A DNA stretch of 64,000 nucleotides. It comes from Cystobasidiopsis lactophilus (lineage: Eukaryota > Basidiomycota > Agaricostilbomycetes > Agaricostilbales > Chionosphaeraceae). The position numbers and the translations under genes were made by a program. Under the pieces are notes generated by a model. That model saw only the letters and a list, made by a program, of their open reading frames with translations. It did no database searches and was not told where the DNA came from. The stretch lies in NCBI GenBank assembly GCA_001599975.1, contig BCIO01000006.1, positions 1,669,587-1,733,586 on the forward strand, read 5' to 3'. Positions within the stretch are counted from its first letter, which is position 1, and each line of letters starts with the position of its first letter. This document shows, one piece after another, positions 43,953 through 55,710 of the stretch.

Positions 43953-45042
43953 TTTGGCCTGCTAGCAGGGGAGTCTAGGCTTTTTTCTTGATGATAATGT
44001 CAATGTGGGCGGCTACAGGAAGACGTGGCAGGCTCACGGTGACCAGAGGCGGCAATGCACTTTCGGATTCCGTGAGCCGGCGCGGGCGCTTGAAGAGCGA
44101 CCGGTCTGCAGCAACACCTTCTCTCAGTATTAAACAGACAATACAGCAGGCAAACATAGCGCCATACGCAATGGATCCGAAGCAAGTTGAAAGTCCAAAG
44201 CGGCTCTCAAGTTGAAGTCTCAGCGCGGCGGGAAAGGATCGGGAGTCGACTTTGCAGGGACGACACTGTCCAGCTCTCTGTTGGGTGCAAGAAAACTGCC
44301 AAAAGAGCCCAGGTTCAGGGTAGAAAAGTTAACGCCTTGATGGCCGAGGAAGAAGGACGACTCGATGAAGCCTGAAGCGGGCCCGGTGGCGGCGGCCCCC
44401 TGTACTTATGGTCTTTCGGCCTTTACGGTATATGGTCTCTGAGAACACTCTGCTCCTTAGCTTGCGTCTGGAGATGCGAAGAAGCAAAGGTGCAGTCGAG
44501 TGGCAAAAAGAGGCGAGAGTGATGGGCAATCGCTCGCACGTGTTGGCAATGAATTAATCGTAACGCAGGCCTTGCAAGCTAAAGAAAAGCAGCGAAAAGG
44601 CGATAACACGTCAGGTGGTCAAAAAGAAGTCAAGGGTGTTGAACAAAACGATGCGCTCGCTCCCGATGCAAGGCACTCGTCAACCGTGTGCGACCTGCTT
44701 GATCTTCCTCTGAGAAAGATATAGACAAGTTGAAAAGAAGCACAGACTTACTGTACTGGAGCAACACGGATTGACCACCGAAGTCAGCGACAGGAGCACA
44801 AAGGCCACAGTGCGATCATTCGAACCCTGCCCTTGACCCCTAACGGAAGCACTGTCCTCGCACCCGCCCCACACCTTCGTCCAGCCAAAGACCCTTGTCA
44901 TCTACTGCGTCCACAATCCACACGCCCTGACTTCGTTGCCAGCCGCCGTCTCTCCGTCACTTCCCTGTCCCTGGTGATACCCAACGCCTACAGCTCATCG
45001 TACCGCATCTGGTCCAATTCAAGGTCGTATTATGCTGACGGA
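43953..45042. other. Intergenic between cluster members 5 and 6
   Basis: About 1.1 kb, the longest spacer in the cluster. Short frames on both strands lack support; no repeat or tRNA recognised. Confidence 0.5.
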
Positions 45043-46446
45043 TTAACCCTGCAGCACAGCAAATGAGCAGGACAGAAAGAAAGATCTGGCTTCAACTGAC
45101 CATTCGAACTCGCCATCAATGCCACGCTCTTTGCAGGCGTTTTGGAAGTCGTTGACCGCCGATACTCGATAATCGTAGTGTGATTGGACCTCGATCCTCT
45201 TGAGAGCCGGGGTCAATGCTGCGCTGGCTCGGGCCAATTGGGTCAAGGAGGGAAGAATTGTTGCCGCTCGGCGTTTCTGGTGAACGACACGACTAAGAAC
45301 GGTCAATGACGAAAGGGTCGGGTGGCACAGGGAACTGAAGTCGACAATGGTCTCGCTGAAGGAAGGTGGCAGATCCGTGCTGGTGGGACGGTTGGCGGAC
45401 GGGCTGATGAACTGCACGTGCAAAGTTTTGAGTTGGTCAAAGCAAGGCAAGCGGTGCCAGCCGTCGAACTGCGTGATATGGAGGTCTTCCATGTTGGCGA
45501 AATCATAATGGAATACCAGCTCCAACTCTTCGACGGCCTTGGGGAGGGCGTCCAATAATAGTGCCCACTGGACACGAGTAGATGCACTGACAGCATTTGC
45601 GGCGCAAATTTTAAGTGGGAAAGAGTCAGCGTGGTCGTTAAACGAGGCGGCGAGGGCGTTCAATCCACCGGTCCTGCAAAGGCGATTATCGGTGTCAATA
45701 TCGACGACAGCCTTCGTGAGCCGCAGGCGAGGTGCCTCCCGCACGACCTCCCAGTTGTACTCGTCCCCAGGACCGACAAGCGAATACAGCTTTCCTTGAA
45801 AGCTAAAACTGATGTTCCAGTAGAAGGAGTTGCTGACCACTTTCAGGCGAGTAAACCGATCGAGAGTCAAGATTGAATCCGGCCAGGGCGTGCGGTTGCT
45901 AAGTTGAGAATCCACCAGTTCGATTGAGGTAAGCCATTCTGGTTCAATCCCCGGCAAGCTGAGAGCGAGTTGGCATGCTAGCGGCGATAGTTGATCCAGT
46001 CTTATGGAGGTGTCCACAAGTTTGCCGAATCCGATTGCTCGACTGGCAAACATTGTCTCCACGAAGGGGAACAGATACGTCTCTTGAGCTTCTTTGCTGC
46101 ACTTGAGGGTCAAAGAAAGTTTTCGGAGCTGTGATAAAGGCCGAGCGAGCTGGAGAAGGAGCCTAGACATGTGTGCCGAGTTGACGGAGACATAATCTGG
46201 GAGGGGCGTGTTGCCCTTATTTGTCGACGCATTGAACGCGATGGCAATGGTCCGCCAGATAACCGGACTGAGGTCACGGAACAGGCGTTTGCAGACGAGA
46301 AGCAGCTCCCAGTGAGGATGAGGGTCGTAATCGATGAGAAATCCGTCGTCGTTCAAGAGTAATTGGATCGCACTTTTCGCAAATGGGTCTACGTCGATAC
46401 ACACTTGCTGTAAGATGTTTGCAGGAAGATCTAGTATGCCGACCAT
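45043..46446 (-). CDS. F-box/LRR-like family, cluster member 6
   Basis: Single exon, 467 residues, starting MVGILDLPANILQQVCIDVD. LLLVCKRLFRDLSPVIWRTI is an almost ideal F-box-end element and supports the F-box reading for the whole family. LRKLSLTLKCSKEAQ and VEELELVFHYDFANM are leucine-rich. Central block DLHITQFDGWHRLPCFDQLK; C-terminal VQSHYDYRVSAVNDFQNAC, GIDGEFEW, then about 16 extra residues rich in Phe, Cys and Ser not shared with relatives. The tail could be intronic read-through. Confidence 0.7.
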   Translation of the reverse strand: MVGILDLPANILQQVCIDVDPFAKSAIQLLLNDDGFLIDYDPHPHWELLLVCKRLFRDLSPVIWRTIAIAFNASTNKGNTPLPDYVSVNSAHMSRLLLQLARPLSQLRKLSLTLKCSKEAQETYLFPFVETMFASRAIGFGKLVDTSIRLDQLSPLACQLALSLPGIEPEWLTSIELVDSQLSNRTPWPDSILTLDRFTRLKVVSNSFYWNISFSFQGKLYSLVGPGDEYNWEVVREAPRLRLTKAVVDIDTDNRLCRTGGLNALAASFNDHADSFPLKICAANAVSASTRVQWALLLDALPKAVEELELVFHYDFANMEDLHITQFDGWHRLPCFDQLKTLHVQFISPSANRPTSTDLPPSFSETIVDFSSLCHPTLSSLTVLSRVVHQKRRAATILPSLTQLARASAALTPALKRIEVQSHYDYRVSAVNDFQNACKERGIDGEFEWSVEARSFFLSCSFAVLQG

Positions 46447-47286
46447 GATGCCGGTTCAAGGAGGTGCCGTGTGAGCTGTGAGGTCCCAATCATTAGGATA
46501 AGGCAGGTCGAGACCAAGCCACCTCACAATTGGTTATTGCCAACGTTCAGTGTGAAGGCTCCGCCACCTCTGCCTCGCTGACGCAGACACCACCTTCAAC
46601 AGATCCCACTAGCTACATGACACTATCAGCCCTACTTTGAGGCTGCAGTCAACGGACCTTACCCAGAGAGGTCTTCAAGAAAGGTTCGCCGTTCGCCCTT
46701 TGAAACCGAGAGCCCCGAAAGCCAATGGCGAGTAAACGGCCGGAGAGACGGTAATGGGGAGAGTGTATGCTGTCGTAGCAATCGCCAGCAACGAAAGGAA
46801 AACGGAAAGCAATGGCTGAGGCAGTGAGGAGTGCCGCACGGACGGCAAAAAATCAAAGGCGACGCTTGGCTCGAGTGCAGGCGCTGGCGGTTCAGAGACG
46901 AGCCTGTGCCGCTCGCCCTGAGTTGAGTTCAGTCGATATTGGGTGACTATCCTCTGTGAGGCTGCAGTCGATGCGGCCGTCTGCTCAAGGAATTCGCGCC
47001 GCCGCTGCGAGTGCGTGATTCGGTCACGGTGGCGAACTTTTGGTTTAATTTTCTCAGGCTGGAAAGGTTAGGGAAGGTGCTTTACAAAGTGGAGCCAAAG
47101 AAGACGCTCTATGGATCTGCCCGGCCTGTTCAGAACGACGATGATCCGACCTATCCAACGCTGGCCGCCCTTCAACTTTGAGCATAGAGCACGTTCCTGC
47201 TTGTAGTACTGACATTCCGATGCCTACGCTTGGATTCTGCGGAGCACCATTAGGACGCGAATGGGGAGAACCATGGCGCAAGTCGC
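46447..47286. other. Intergenic between cluster members 6 and 7
   Basis: About 840 nt without supported features. Confidence 0.5.
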
Positions 47287-48683
47287 TCACAGTTTGAAGT
47301 CGCAGCCAACGCCCTGCTCAAGGCAGGCTGCTCGAAAGTCGTCCACCAGAGAGACACGAAAATCATAGCGAGACGAGAGCTTGACGCTTTGGAGAGACGG
47401 CACAGCGGCGCCTTTGATTCGCACCAGCCTGGTGAGAGAAGCCAGAATTGCTTCTGGATGTCGCTCGGCATGGCAAATCCATATATACACCGACAGCTCA
47501 CGCAGAGTGGGGTGGGCCATTGATTCCAGGTAAATGAGATCTTGGCTGTGTGAGGGCGGCAGATCCGTATGCTGGGGCGCTTCGGTTGAAAAGGTGTGAA
47601 AGCCGATGGCCAGGCGCCAAAGTCGATGGAAACGGGCGAGGCTTTGCCACCCGTCAAAGGATGTGAAACGTAAATCTTCCAGCAAGACAGAGGTAAAGGC
47701 AAAGTTGAGGTGTAGGTGCTCGATTAACGCTGGGAAGGTGTCCAAAAATTGCGTCCAATCGATGCGAGTAGCAGCAGAGCGGGCCTGCTGCGCACAGAAT
47801 ATCAACCAGTTCGTGCCTTTAAAGCCAGCGACCAGACGCCGGACGCGGTCAAAGTCGTCCGTCGTGTTCCATGGTTGGTCCTCGGCCAGCTCAAAGCGGG
47901 CGAAGCCGAGCTGCAGGCGTCTCGTTCCCTTCGCGATGTCCCATCGGTATTCATCTGCGGCGTTGACCAGGCCATGCTGAGAGTGACCTAAAGAGAAACC
48001 ACACTTTGAATGCCATTTGTTGGACACGGATCGAAGGCGAGGATACGCGTCAAGAGCGAGAACGGCAGGGAGGCGGCAGAAATGGCTCGCCCAGTCGTCT
48101 ACGACCCTGAGAATCGTGAGCCACTCCTTGTGGGATCCCAAAGTCCAAAGGGCGACTTGATTGGCCAAGGGCGAAAGACCGGTTGACTGCATGCGGATGG
48201 CCAGTCGCCTCTCCGAAGGAAACGCCGGTGCGTCCAGGAATGCTTCGAGAAAAGGGAAGATGAGAGTCTCGGGGGCGGTGGGGTTGGAGACAAGGTAGAG
48301 CGTGAGGTGGCGCATGTGAGAGAGGGGGCGTTGCATGTGTCGGCAAAACGCAGCGAGCGACGAAGTGTGCTGGGATATGTAATCGATCGACGGTCCGCCA
48401 ACGAAGGAGCTGGATGCAACGGCGGCAGAGAAGGTGACGTTCAATGCCCGCCAAAAGACCGAGCCGAACACCGCTTGGAAGCGTCTATGATAGACACAAG
48501 GGAAAGGCGCCAGTCATAGCCAGGAGTGACGGTGAACTTGAGACCCTTCGAAAGCACGTCTATTCTGATGGATGCAATCCCACTGATGAGAGAGTTTTCG
48601 ATGCCGGTGGAGGTAGAGCTGGCGCAGACGTCTTCACAGATCTGGTGGAGAATCGAGTCTGGCAGGTCAAGAAGATTCGGCAT
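47287..48683 (-). pseudogene. F-box/LRR-like family, cluster member 7 (frameshifted near 48475)
   Basis: The N-terminal frame starts MPNLLDLPDSILHQICEDV at 48683 and runs to YDWRLSLVS near 48480. The remaining 394 codons continue in another frame from 48471 (FQAVFGSVFWRALNVTF onward) through the central block DLRFTSFDGWQSLARFHRLW to the C-terminal LSSRYDFRVSLVDDFRAAC and GCDFKL. Comparison with paralogues (LVxKRFxxV) suggests a small insertion of about 5 nt. There is no credible intron at the break. The two halves are otherwise full length, so loss is recent or an assembly error. Closest relative is member 8 (shared LRLVSRPWAPETLLLPF/LYLVSNPTAPETLIFPF region). Confidence 0.68.
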
Positions 48684-49490
48684 GTTGTCCAGTCAGCCTT
48701 CACTTGCTTATTGAAGCTCTGCGCAGGTCAACTCCCCTTGAAATGACATAGCGAAGGTGAACAGGCCGGGACTCACGTTCGACAGGCTCGAAGGAATTGG
48801 TGCCAAGTCAATGCCGTCCGGCCCACGATCAAGCCCTCGCAGAACCACCCCCAGACCAGAAGCGCAATGCAGCAGAGTGTGTGCGTCCAGTACCCAGAAC
48901 TCAATCGTGCGTACTTTACTCGCCTGCAAAGATCCTCGCCCTTTCCTAGCGACGAGATCCTCGGGCCCAACACCAAGGCAGTGCGAGGCCGCCTCTAGCT
49001 CTCACGATGCGGCAAGCTATAGCAACCAAGAGCCGGGTCGTTGGGTGGTCAGGAGAGCGGACCTTAAGCCCAGTTGGGAGCGAGCGACTGAGGAGTGCTG
49101 CAGGCGAAGGCGGAGCTGATGGACAGCCAGGGCTTTGCAGAGGAGTCGATCAGAGATGTTGGCTAGCTCCAAGGTCGAGATGCCAAGGACCACAGCGTGG
49201 AGGACTGCGGCAAGAGCAAGCGGGCGCCGCGCTCAACTGAAGTTGAACTTAGGGCGAGTCGGTGGCAAATCTTGGTCCTCACTTTAATGAACTCAAGCAG
49301 CGGTCAAATGGTTGAATGCGATGCACAGGACTTCGTGTCTTCCAAGGTTAAAGTGCAAGCCTACGTCCCAAACCCTTGGAGCCCTAGGAGCCGGTCATCG
49401 AGCGACATTTGCGGACTACGACGCCAATCCGCCACCCTTTGACACACCACTTATATCAACAAAGCCTAGAACTCGATGCTGGCGTTGCTG
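48684..49490. other. Intergenic between cluster members 7 and 8
   Basis: About 800 nt without supported features. Confidence 0.5.
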
Positions 49491-50908
49491 TTAGTTCGCG
49501 TATAGCGATTCGATTCGAAGGGGGAAAAAAGCGTACAACTCGAACTCGCCAGCCACGCCCTGCTCAACGCAGGCGGCTCTGAACTTGTCCACCAAAGAGA
49601 CGCGGAGGTCATAGTACGATTTGACCTTGACAGTCTGCAAAAAGGGGACGGAAACCGCCTTCGTTTGGATGAGCCAGGTGAGGGACTCGAAGATGGGCTC
49701 GGGGTGTCGCGTGGCGTGGTGAACGAAAAGATGGACAGACAGCTTTCGCAAAGTGGGGTGGAGGAGGGTGTTGATCTCAAGGACGTGCTCGCTGAAGGAA
49801 GGCGGCAGGTCCGAGTATTCAGGCGGCTCGGTCGACGTGCTCAAAAACCCGATGGTGAGCTCCTGCAGCTGACCAAAGCGGCCAGAGCCTGCCAACCGGT
49901 GAAATGGGTGAAGCGAAGGTCTTGCAAGCGATCACAGTCGTAGGTGAAGTCGAAGCGCAGAGTGGTGAGCCCAGGCGGGAAAGTCGAGAGAAAACGGGTC
50001 CAGTCGATGCGAGTGAGGGGGTGGATCACCGCTTCCGAGTGAACAATCAAGCGAGAAGTTTGGGCGAGGCTAGCGAGCACAGCGCGCAGAAAATCAAAGG
50101 CCTGCGTCCCGTCGAGCAGGTGGTCGTCATCAAGCTTCAACTCTGCGCTGGCCAGGACGAGCTGGTGAGCATTGCTGGCGACTTCCCAGATGAAGAAGTC
50201 TCGAGGGTTGAGGAGGCTGTAAGCGGTGTTGCCGAAGACGAAGGCGCATGCCGAATAGCAATCGTTCGAAACTCGCTGGAGGCGAGGATAGCCGTTCAAA
50301 GGTATGACGAGAGGCGAGCGAGTCCGAGGGCGCTCCCCGTCAGTATCATCGTCAACGTGTATGCGTTTGAGGTGCTGGCGCAGCGCGCCCGAGGTCATCA
50401 GAGCGGTCTGTACGGCCAGGGTCGTCAAGCCCGTCATCTGAAAAGCAGCGATGAACAGAGGCTGGGTAGACAACAGGGGGTTCAACCCCGCGATGAGGTT
50501 CGTGTAAAAGGGGAGCAGCAGGGTCTCAGGGGCCCATGGGCGGGAGACGAGGCGAAGGGTGAGGTTTCGCATGTAAGCGAAGGGCCGGTGCAGGCGCTGG
50601 CAGAGTAGGCCGAAGGCCACAGAGTGCTTGTATATATAGGGCATTGCGGGGACATCGAGGAGGGCGTCCGCTTGGAAGGTTGCGGACATGGTGATTTCGA
50701 AGCGTTCCCAGATGGCGGCGCGGAAGACGTCGACGAGCCGTTTGCATACAGCTGGCAGCTGCCGTCCTTCACAAGGGTCGATCGTGATCTGGAAGCCGGT
50801 GTGACGCAGGTCGATCCTAATGTAGTTGAAGCTGTGGACGCCGTCGCCGCGCACCGTTTCGCCAATTTGGTGCAAAATCGAATTGGGGAGGTCCAGAAAG
50901 CCCGGCAT
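49491..50908 (-). pseudogene. F-box/LRR-like family, cluster member 8 (one-base frameshift near 49860)
   Basis: The frame from 50908 (MPGFLDLPNSILHQIGETV, LPAVCKRLVDVFRAAIWERF) is open to LRFTHFTGWQALA. The sequence then continues in another frame (RFGQLQELTIGFL, HPTLRKLSVHLFVHHA, VKSYYDLRVSLVDKFRAAC, GVAGEFEL) to 49491. Comparison with members 6 and 7 (GWQSLARF) places a single missing base inside the Leu-Ala-Arg codons. Without the frame change the protein would end at 355 residues, lacking the conserved C-terminal signature. Both halves are well preserved, so this is a young pseudogene, an allele-specific loss, or a base-calling error. Confidence 0.7.
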
Positions 50909-52050
50909 GTTGGCTGATGCTCTGCTATACGTCCACGCCGTGTCTCAGGTAGCCTGCATCGGTCAGAGGGTCAGCCTGGAAGCCTGGTCATGGCAAGCAT
51001 CGCGAACTGCGCAGACGGACCTGCAACTCCAAAAGCCGCTCCGTGCAGCTCTATGCCGTGCAGACGAAGGCCTGTCGCTCCCGGTAGCTCTTCTAAGGCG
51101 AGTATCAAAGTAGCAGGCGCGTAGCCAGTCCCGAAGCGGCGAGTGCGAGCGCCCCGCCTCGGCGTGCAGGATTCGGTGGTGCTCGCTGGCCCGTTGGCTT
51201 GCCAGTGTAAGGGCGCGCAGGAGAGGGCGTTCAAGAGGTTGTCACCAGTGATTGCAAGGTGCTAAACGTGGTAACAAATGACTAAAGTTGGCTCAGTCAT
51301 GGCAGGGAGGATGCCGGCCGCTCGGCAAGATCTGGTTTGTCACTTGCCAGCTGGCCACCATCTCTGCGCTCTTGCTGCTGGTGCTGCTGCCTGTTGTGTT
51401 TGTTTGCGCTCTTGTTGACATCTGGATCCACGATGCTGCCCTGCTTGCGCTTATGCACCTTGGAAGCTTGGGGCGCTTGCCTATTTTTGCCCGCCAAAGT
51501 TCTCTGGCCACGGACTGGAGCTTCTTCGTGTAAACAAACGGCACCAGTCTATGGGCCCTGACTCGATGAACTGCCTGCGCTAACGCTTGCTCAGATCTGC
51601 GTGTTGTGCTCCATCGTCTTTTGTCCCGGCCAAGAAGCCCAAGCCTCTGCCCCGCGCCACCAGCATCAAGCGAAGCCCCGGTCCGGTTTCTCGTGCTGAG
51701 GGCTTCGCCGTGGCCATCGTGTGGAGCAACGTAATGGCTCATCCCGCTTTCGTGAACAAGTGTGGAGTAATGGCGATCACAGCGACTCGAGTCACTTCCC
51801 CGCGTTCAGATCTGGCCGCGTCTCGCGAAATTAGGCTTTTGCGCAACGCTTGGCGGTCCTTTGCCCTGGCGAAGAAAGACTGCGGAGGAAGTGTTGCCCA
51901 ACACGGTTCAAAAAGTGTCGCCCAACCTGGGGCCCAACTTTGTGTCCGGTCGCTCCACTTTTCCGGGGTCGAGACGCGGAGACCAGGGCCTCTACCTTTT
52001 CGACTGCTTGTTCCTCTCTTCTTCCACCACCAACCTTCCCCCAGCACACC
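50909..52050. other. Intergenic upstream of the transporter
   Basis: About 1.1 kb. Overlapping frames on both strands (for example a basic Gln-rich 66-codon frame at 51297-51497 on the minus strand and a hydrophobic 81-codon frame on the plus strand) mirror one another and have no family support. It should contain the transporter promoter. Confidence 0.45.
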
Positions 52051-54435
52051 ATGTCGCACCACGAGCAAGATGTGCTCGAGAAGGAGCTCACCAGCCAGCA
52101 AAGCCACCTGCCGTCGCCTCCCACCCTCGGCGAAGAGGGTGTGATGACCAGGAAGGGTCTCTCGCGCAAACTCAAGCTTGCTTCTCTCATTGCCTACCTC
52201 GCTGGTACGCGTTGCTTCCCTTCTACTCGCACTTGGCCTGAGCTGACTGCTGTCCTTAGCCTTCAACTTCGGTTACAAGTGAGTGGCGGTGGCAAACTTG
52301 TTTACTCCGCAGAAAGCTTATTCGACTTCTTCCTCCTCGCCAGCAATGCTATTATCGGTGAGTCCCACGCTTTGTCTCTCCTTGTGCGGGCCGCAGAGCT
52401 CATCGTGTTCTCTTATAGGTTCCACTCTCGGCCAGGCCAACTTTTACGTCTACTTCGCGTCTGAGCTCGACCCCACCACTGCCAAGGGCTCCAACTTGAT
52501 CGGCTGCATCGTCGCCATGGTCTCTGTCGGTGGTGCTTTCGGTGTGCTGTCAGTCCCATGCGATTTCGTGGCAGTGGGACCTTGAGCTGATTTTTTTTGG
52601 ACGCGCAGTTTCAACTCCTGGATCATTCAACGCTTCGGTCGTCTCGCTGGTTTCCGCTCTGTCGCTGTCATCACTTGCATCGGTGTCGCCATCACGGCCG
52701 CCGCCCAGGATTTGGCCATGGTCAACGTCGTGCGTCCTTTGCTCGTTTCCACTTCCTCGCGCTCTCTTATTCTCTTTTCCAGGGCCGCTTCGTCTCAGGC
52801 TTCGGCGCGTGGGCTGGTGTCAACACTGGTATCGTCTACGTGCAAGAACTCGCGCCTTCGGGCTACCGAGGCGAGTTCGGTGTCGGTATCGGCCCCTCGC
52901 TTAACATCGCCTACTTCCTTGCCGCTTGGGTCCAAGGTAAGCAGACCTTCTCAGTAGCACTGAACATGTGTCTAATCGTATCGAACAGTCGGCTTCTACT
53001 ACGTCAAGTTGGCCGTCAACTGGCGCATTCCCCTGATCATCGGCGCCGCATGGGCCATCATCCTCTGTAAGTCTCCTGCTTTCGAGGTCCTAGGATAGCA
53101 CTCAAGGACTACGCAGTCGCTGTCTCCTTCGCTGTCCCCGAATCGCCCCGTTGGTTGATCTGGAATGGCCGCAATGACGACGCCCTCCGCATCTTCGAAG
53201 ACTTCCATCGCGATCCCCGCGACCCCGAGCACCTTCTCGCCCGCGAGGAGCACTACCAAGTCGTGAAGCAGGTCGCCCTTGACAAGACCCTCCCCTCGAG
53301 CTGGTATCACATGTTCACCCGCTACAAGAGGCGCACTCTCGCGGCCATGCTCGTCACCTTCAACAACCAGGTCGGTGGTATCCAAGTCGTTACCAACTAC
53401 GGTCCCACCATCTACGCTTCTGCTGGTTTGTCCGGAGGAATGCCTTTGAGTGCGTGAGATCTCGATCAAACTTTGCCGAACTTGCTGATCGAGATTTCCA
53501 TCGACAGTTGTTGCCGGCGCGTGGTACATCTGGGCAAATATCAGCGGTTTGTCCCTTATTTCCACCATTCCAGAGTCTCGGAGCTTACACGGGTTCCCTA
53601 GCCGCTTTTTGGGCCACCTTGGTCGACAAAGTTGGTCGTAAACCCCTGCTTGTCTGGAACTCGATCACCTGCGCCCTCTCTTTCTCCATCGTCATCGGCC
53701 TTTACGGCGCTTTCGTCACGCATGCGGCCACCGCAACGAACCTCAAGGCCGGCCAGGCGGGCCTCATCTTCTCTTTCTTCCTCTACGTCTTCTTTTACGA
53801 AATGGGTGAACCGATCATGTTCCTGTGAGTTTTCCACGTTCTACACCCCCTTCAATTGTCCTGACAGCTGTGTGCAGGTACATTGGCGAGATCTTCCCTA
53901 TGCACATTGTGAGTTTTGCGGCATTTGACGGCGATCGCCTCATTCTAACCGGACTTCTTGCCCCCCACAGCGCGCCAAGGGTGTCGCAGTCGGTCTCTTC
54001 TCACTCAACATCACTGCCGCATGGGTCACCCTTGTTTTCCGTGCGTTGCCGTCGCTCTCACTGCCTTGGCGTCGGCTAAATCTTTCCTTCAGCGATCGGC
54101 GTTCTTGCGGGCGGCTACAAGTTCTTGTTCCTCTTCTGGGGCTGTCTCGTCATCTGCGCCGGCCTTCAACAATGGGTCCTTAAGGAATCTCGCCACATTC
54201 CTTTGGAGGAAATGGCTGTGTACGCCCCTTTTTTCGTTTTTCTCGTTTTCTTCGAGCGCGGCCTTATTCTTTGATTTTAGGATCTGGGGGAACGCCGACG
54301 AAGTGGCAATTTTCAGCAAGGATATTCATGCGGGTGAGCCGTCGGACCTGTCCAAACTTCAAAAAGGCCCAAACTGATTTCGTGACCGCAGATATGTTGG
54401 AGCCTGCTCACTACTCTGGCCAATCTAAGGCCTAA
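52051..54435 (+). CDS. MFS sugar-type transporter with two consecutive micro-exons
   Basis: Plasma-membrane hexose/general-substrate transporter of the major facilitator superfamily, intron-rich. Early exons are 52051-52204, 52260-52278 (19 nt), 52344-52357 (14 nt) and 52419-52548. Together they give AFNFGYNNAIIGSTLGQANF, the family's first membrane helix. Further motifs are QRFGRLAGF (loop 2-3), VYVQELAPSGYRGEF, PESPRWLIW in the central loop, FNNQVGGIQVVTNYGPTIY, DKVGRKPLL (loop 8-9) and LYIGEIFPMHIRAKGVAVG. The last exon ends DMLEPAHYSGQSKA. Motif order matches 12-helix sugar porters with cytosolic N- and C-termini. At least ten introns, most about 50-65 nt; I did not resolve every junction after 53.4 kb. 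The substrate cannot be told from sequence. Confidence 0.88.
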
Positions 54436-54639
54436 GCTAAGCGTCTGCTGTTGGACGAATCGCGCAATGTTAGCGTACGGTTTGGGGTGCATGTTGTAAT
54501 AGGGTTTCAAGAGGAGAGAGAGCCTTGCTTGATAGACTTTGTCCAATCATTAGGTGTTCGATCTTTCATGTCACAAACTTGTCTACTTCCTTCCAAGTTG
54601 AGCTCGCCTCTGGACGAGGTTATAAAGCTCAACAGCCAT

Positions 54640-55710
54640 CATCGACGAGAAGAGCATGGTCAGTCGGCAGATGCTCGGCAAGGTTGACCTCCGCCTTCGC
54701 CAACTCTTCCCCCAGCACCACGATCAACTCTTTTGGCGGCCGCAGCCTCTTGCTCTTTGGCGACTTTGCTCAGCTACCACCCGTTGGGGAGACTGCCCTC
54801 TTCATCTCTAGCTTGACCAAAGCCGGCCAAAAATGCGGAGGACATGGCAGGCATCAATGCCTACCTGTCCATCAACGAGAGCATCACCCTGAAGGGCCCA
54901 GATGCGTCAACTGGGATCTGATCTTGTCGCTGTCATGCTCCGCGAGGTTTTAGGCCGACTTGCAAGGGACGAAGCGACCGAGGACGACCACACCTTTCTG
55001 TGACTTCTGTCTGCTCGGTTTTGGCCTCGCTTGTCCCAAGAGGAGCAGGATTCTTTTGCGCGCGGTCTTCGGAATCATGTCTACTAAGTCAGCAGTGTTC
55101 GAGACCAACCAGACCGCTTTGCTCACCGCCAACAAGCCGGTCTTGAAGGTGCATGCTCGACACACCGGCGCCTTGGCCAAGCGGGCTCTGGAGGAAGATG
55201 CAGGAGGGTTGGATCCCTACTTGCATGTGATGGAAGGTGGTCGGGTAATGCTGTCTCGCAATCTGTGGACAGCAAAGGGTCTGACGAATGGCTCTACGGG
55301 ATCCATCGGTGCGTCGCATGTCTTCTCGCCTTGCTTCTCTGGCTTTGCTGTCGAGACTAACAGAGCCTGTTTAAACAGGCAGTGCACGTCATTTACAAGC
55401 GCAACGCCTCGCCGGCTTTCGATCTGCCAGAGGTCGTGTTCTGCCACTTCCCAGCCTACACCGGCCCAGCGCGCTGGTTTCGATGATGAAGAATCGCCCG
55501 CTCGTTCCAATTGTCCCAGTATGCACGCGCTGGGACGGCAAGGATGGCAAGCCCAGCAGCCGCAGCCAGCTCCCCCTCAAGCACGCCTACGCGGTCAGCA
55601 TTCACAAGTCTCAAGGCATGACGCTCGAGAAGGTCATCATCGACATGGGTGGCAACGAGTTCTCCCGCGGCATTACTTTCGTGGGCATCTCAAGAGCCAA
55701 AAGTTTGGGC
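54640..55710 (+). mobile_element. Remnant of a PIF1-type helicase, probably Helitron-derived
   Basis: Plus-strand fragments in different frames carry successive PIF1-family helicase motifs: IIDEKSMVSRQMLGKVDLRL (motif II region), LLLFGDFAQLPPVGE (motif III), GGRVMLSRNLWTAKGLTNG, then LKHAYAVSIHKSQGMTLEKV and GITFVGISRAKSL (motifs V-VI). The Walker A region is not visible and at least two frame changes interrupt the rest, so it cannot encode a working enzyme. Stand-alone PIF1-like helicases of this kind are typical of Helitron rolling-circle transposons in fungi. I did not see a Rep domain or Helitron termini, so the assignment is inferred. Part of the frame mixing could be short introns. Confidence 0.7.

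Noticed and set aside
51297-51497. Basic, Gln-rich 66-codon frame that looks like a small nuclear protein
   Set aside because: It overlaps equally long frames on the other strand, has no homologue I can recall, and its composition follows from CTGCTG-type repeats in the DNA.
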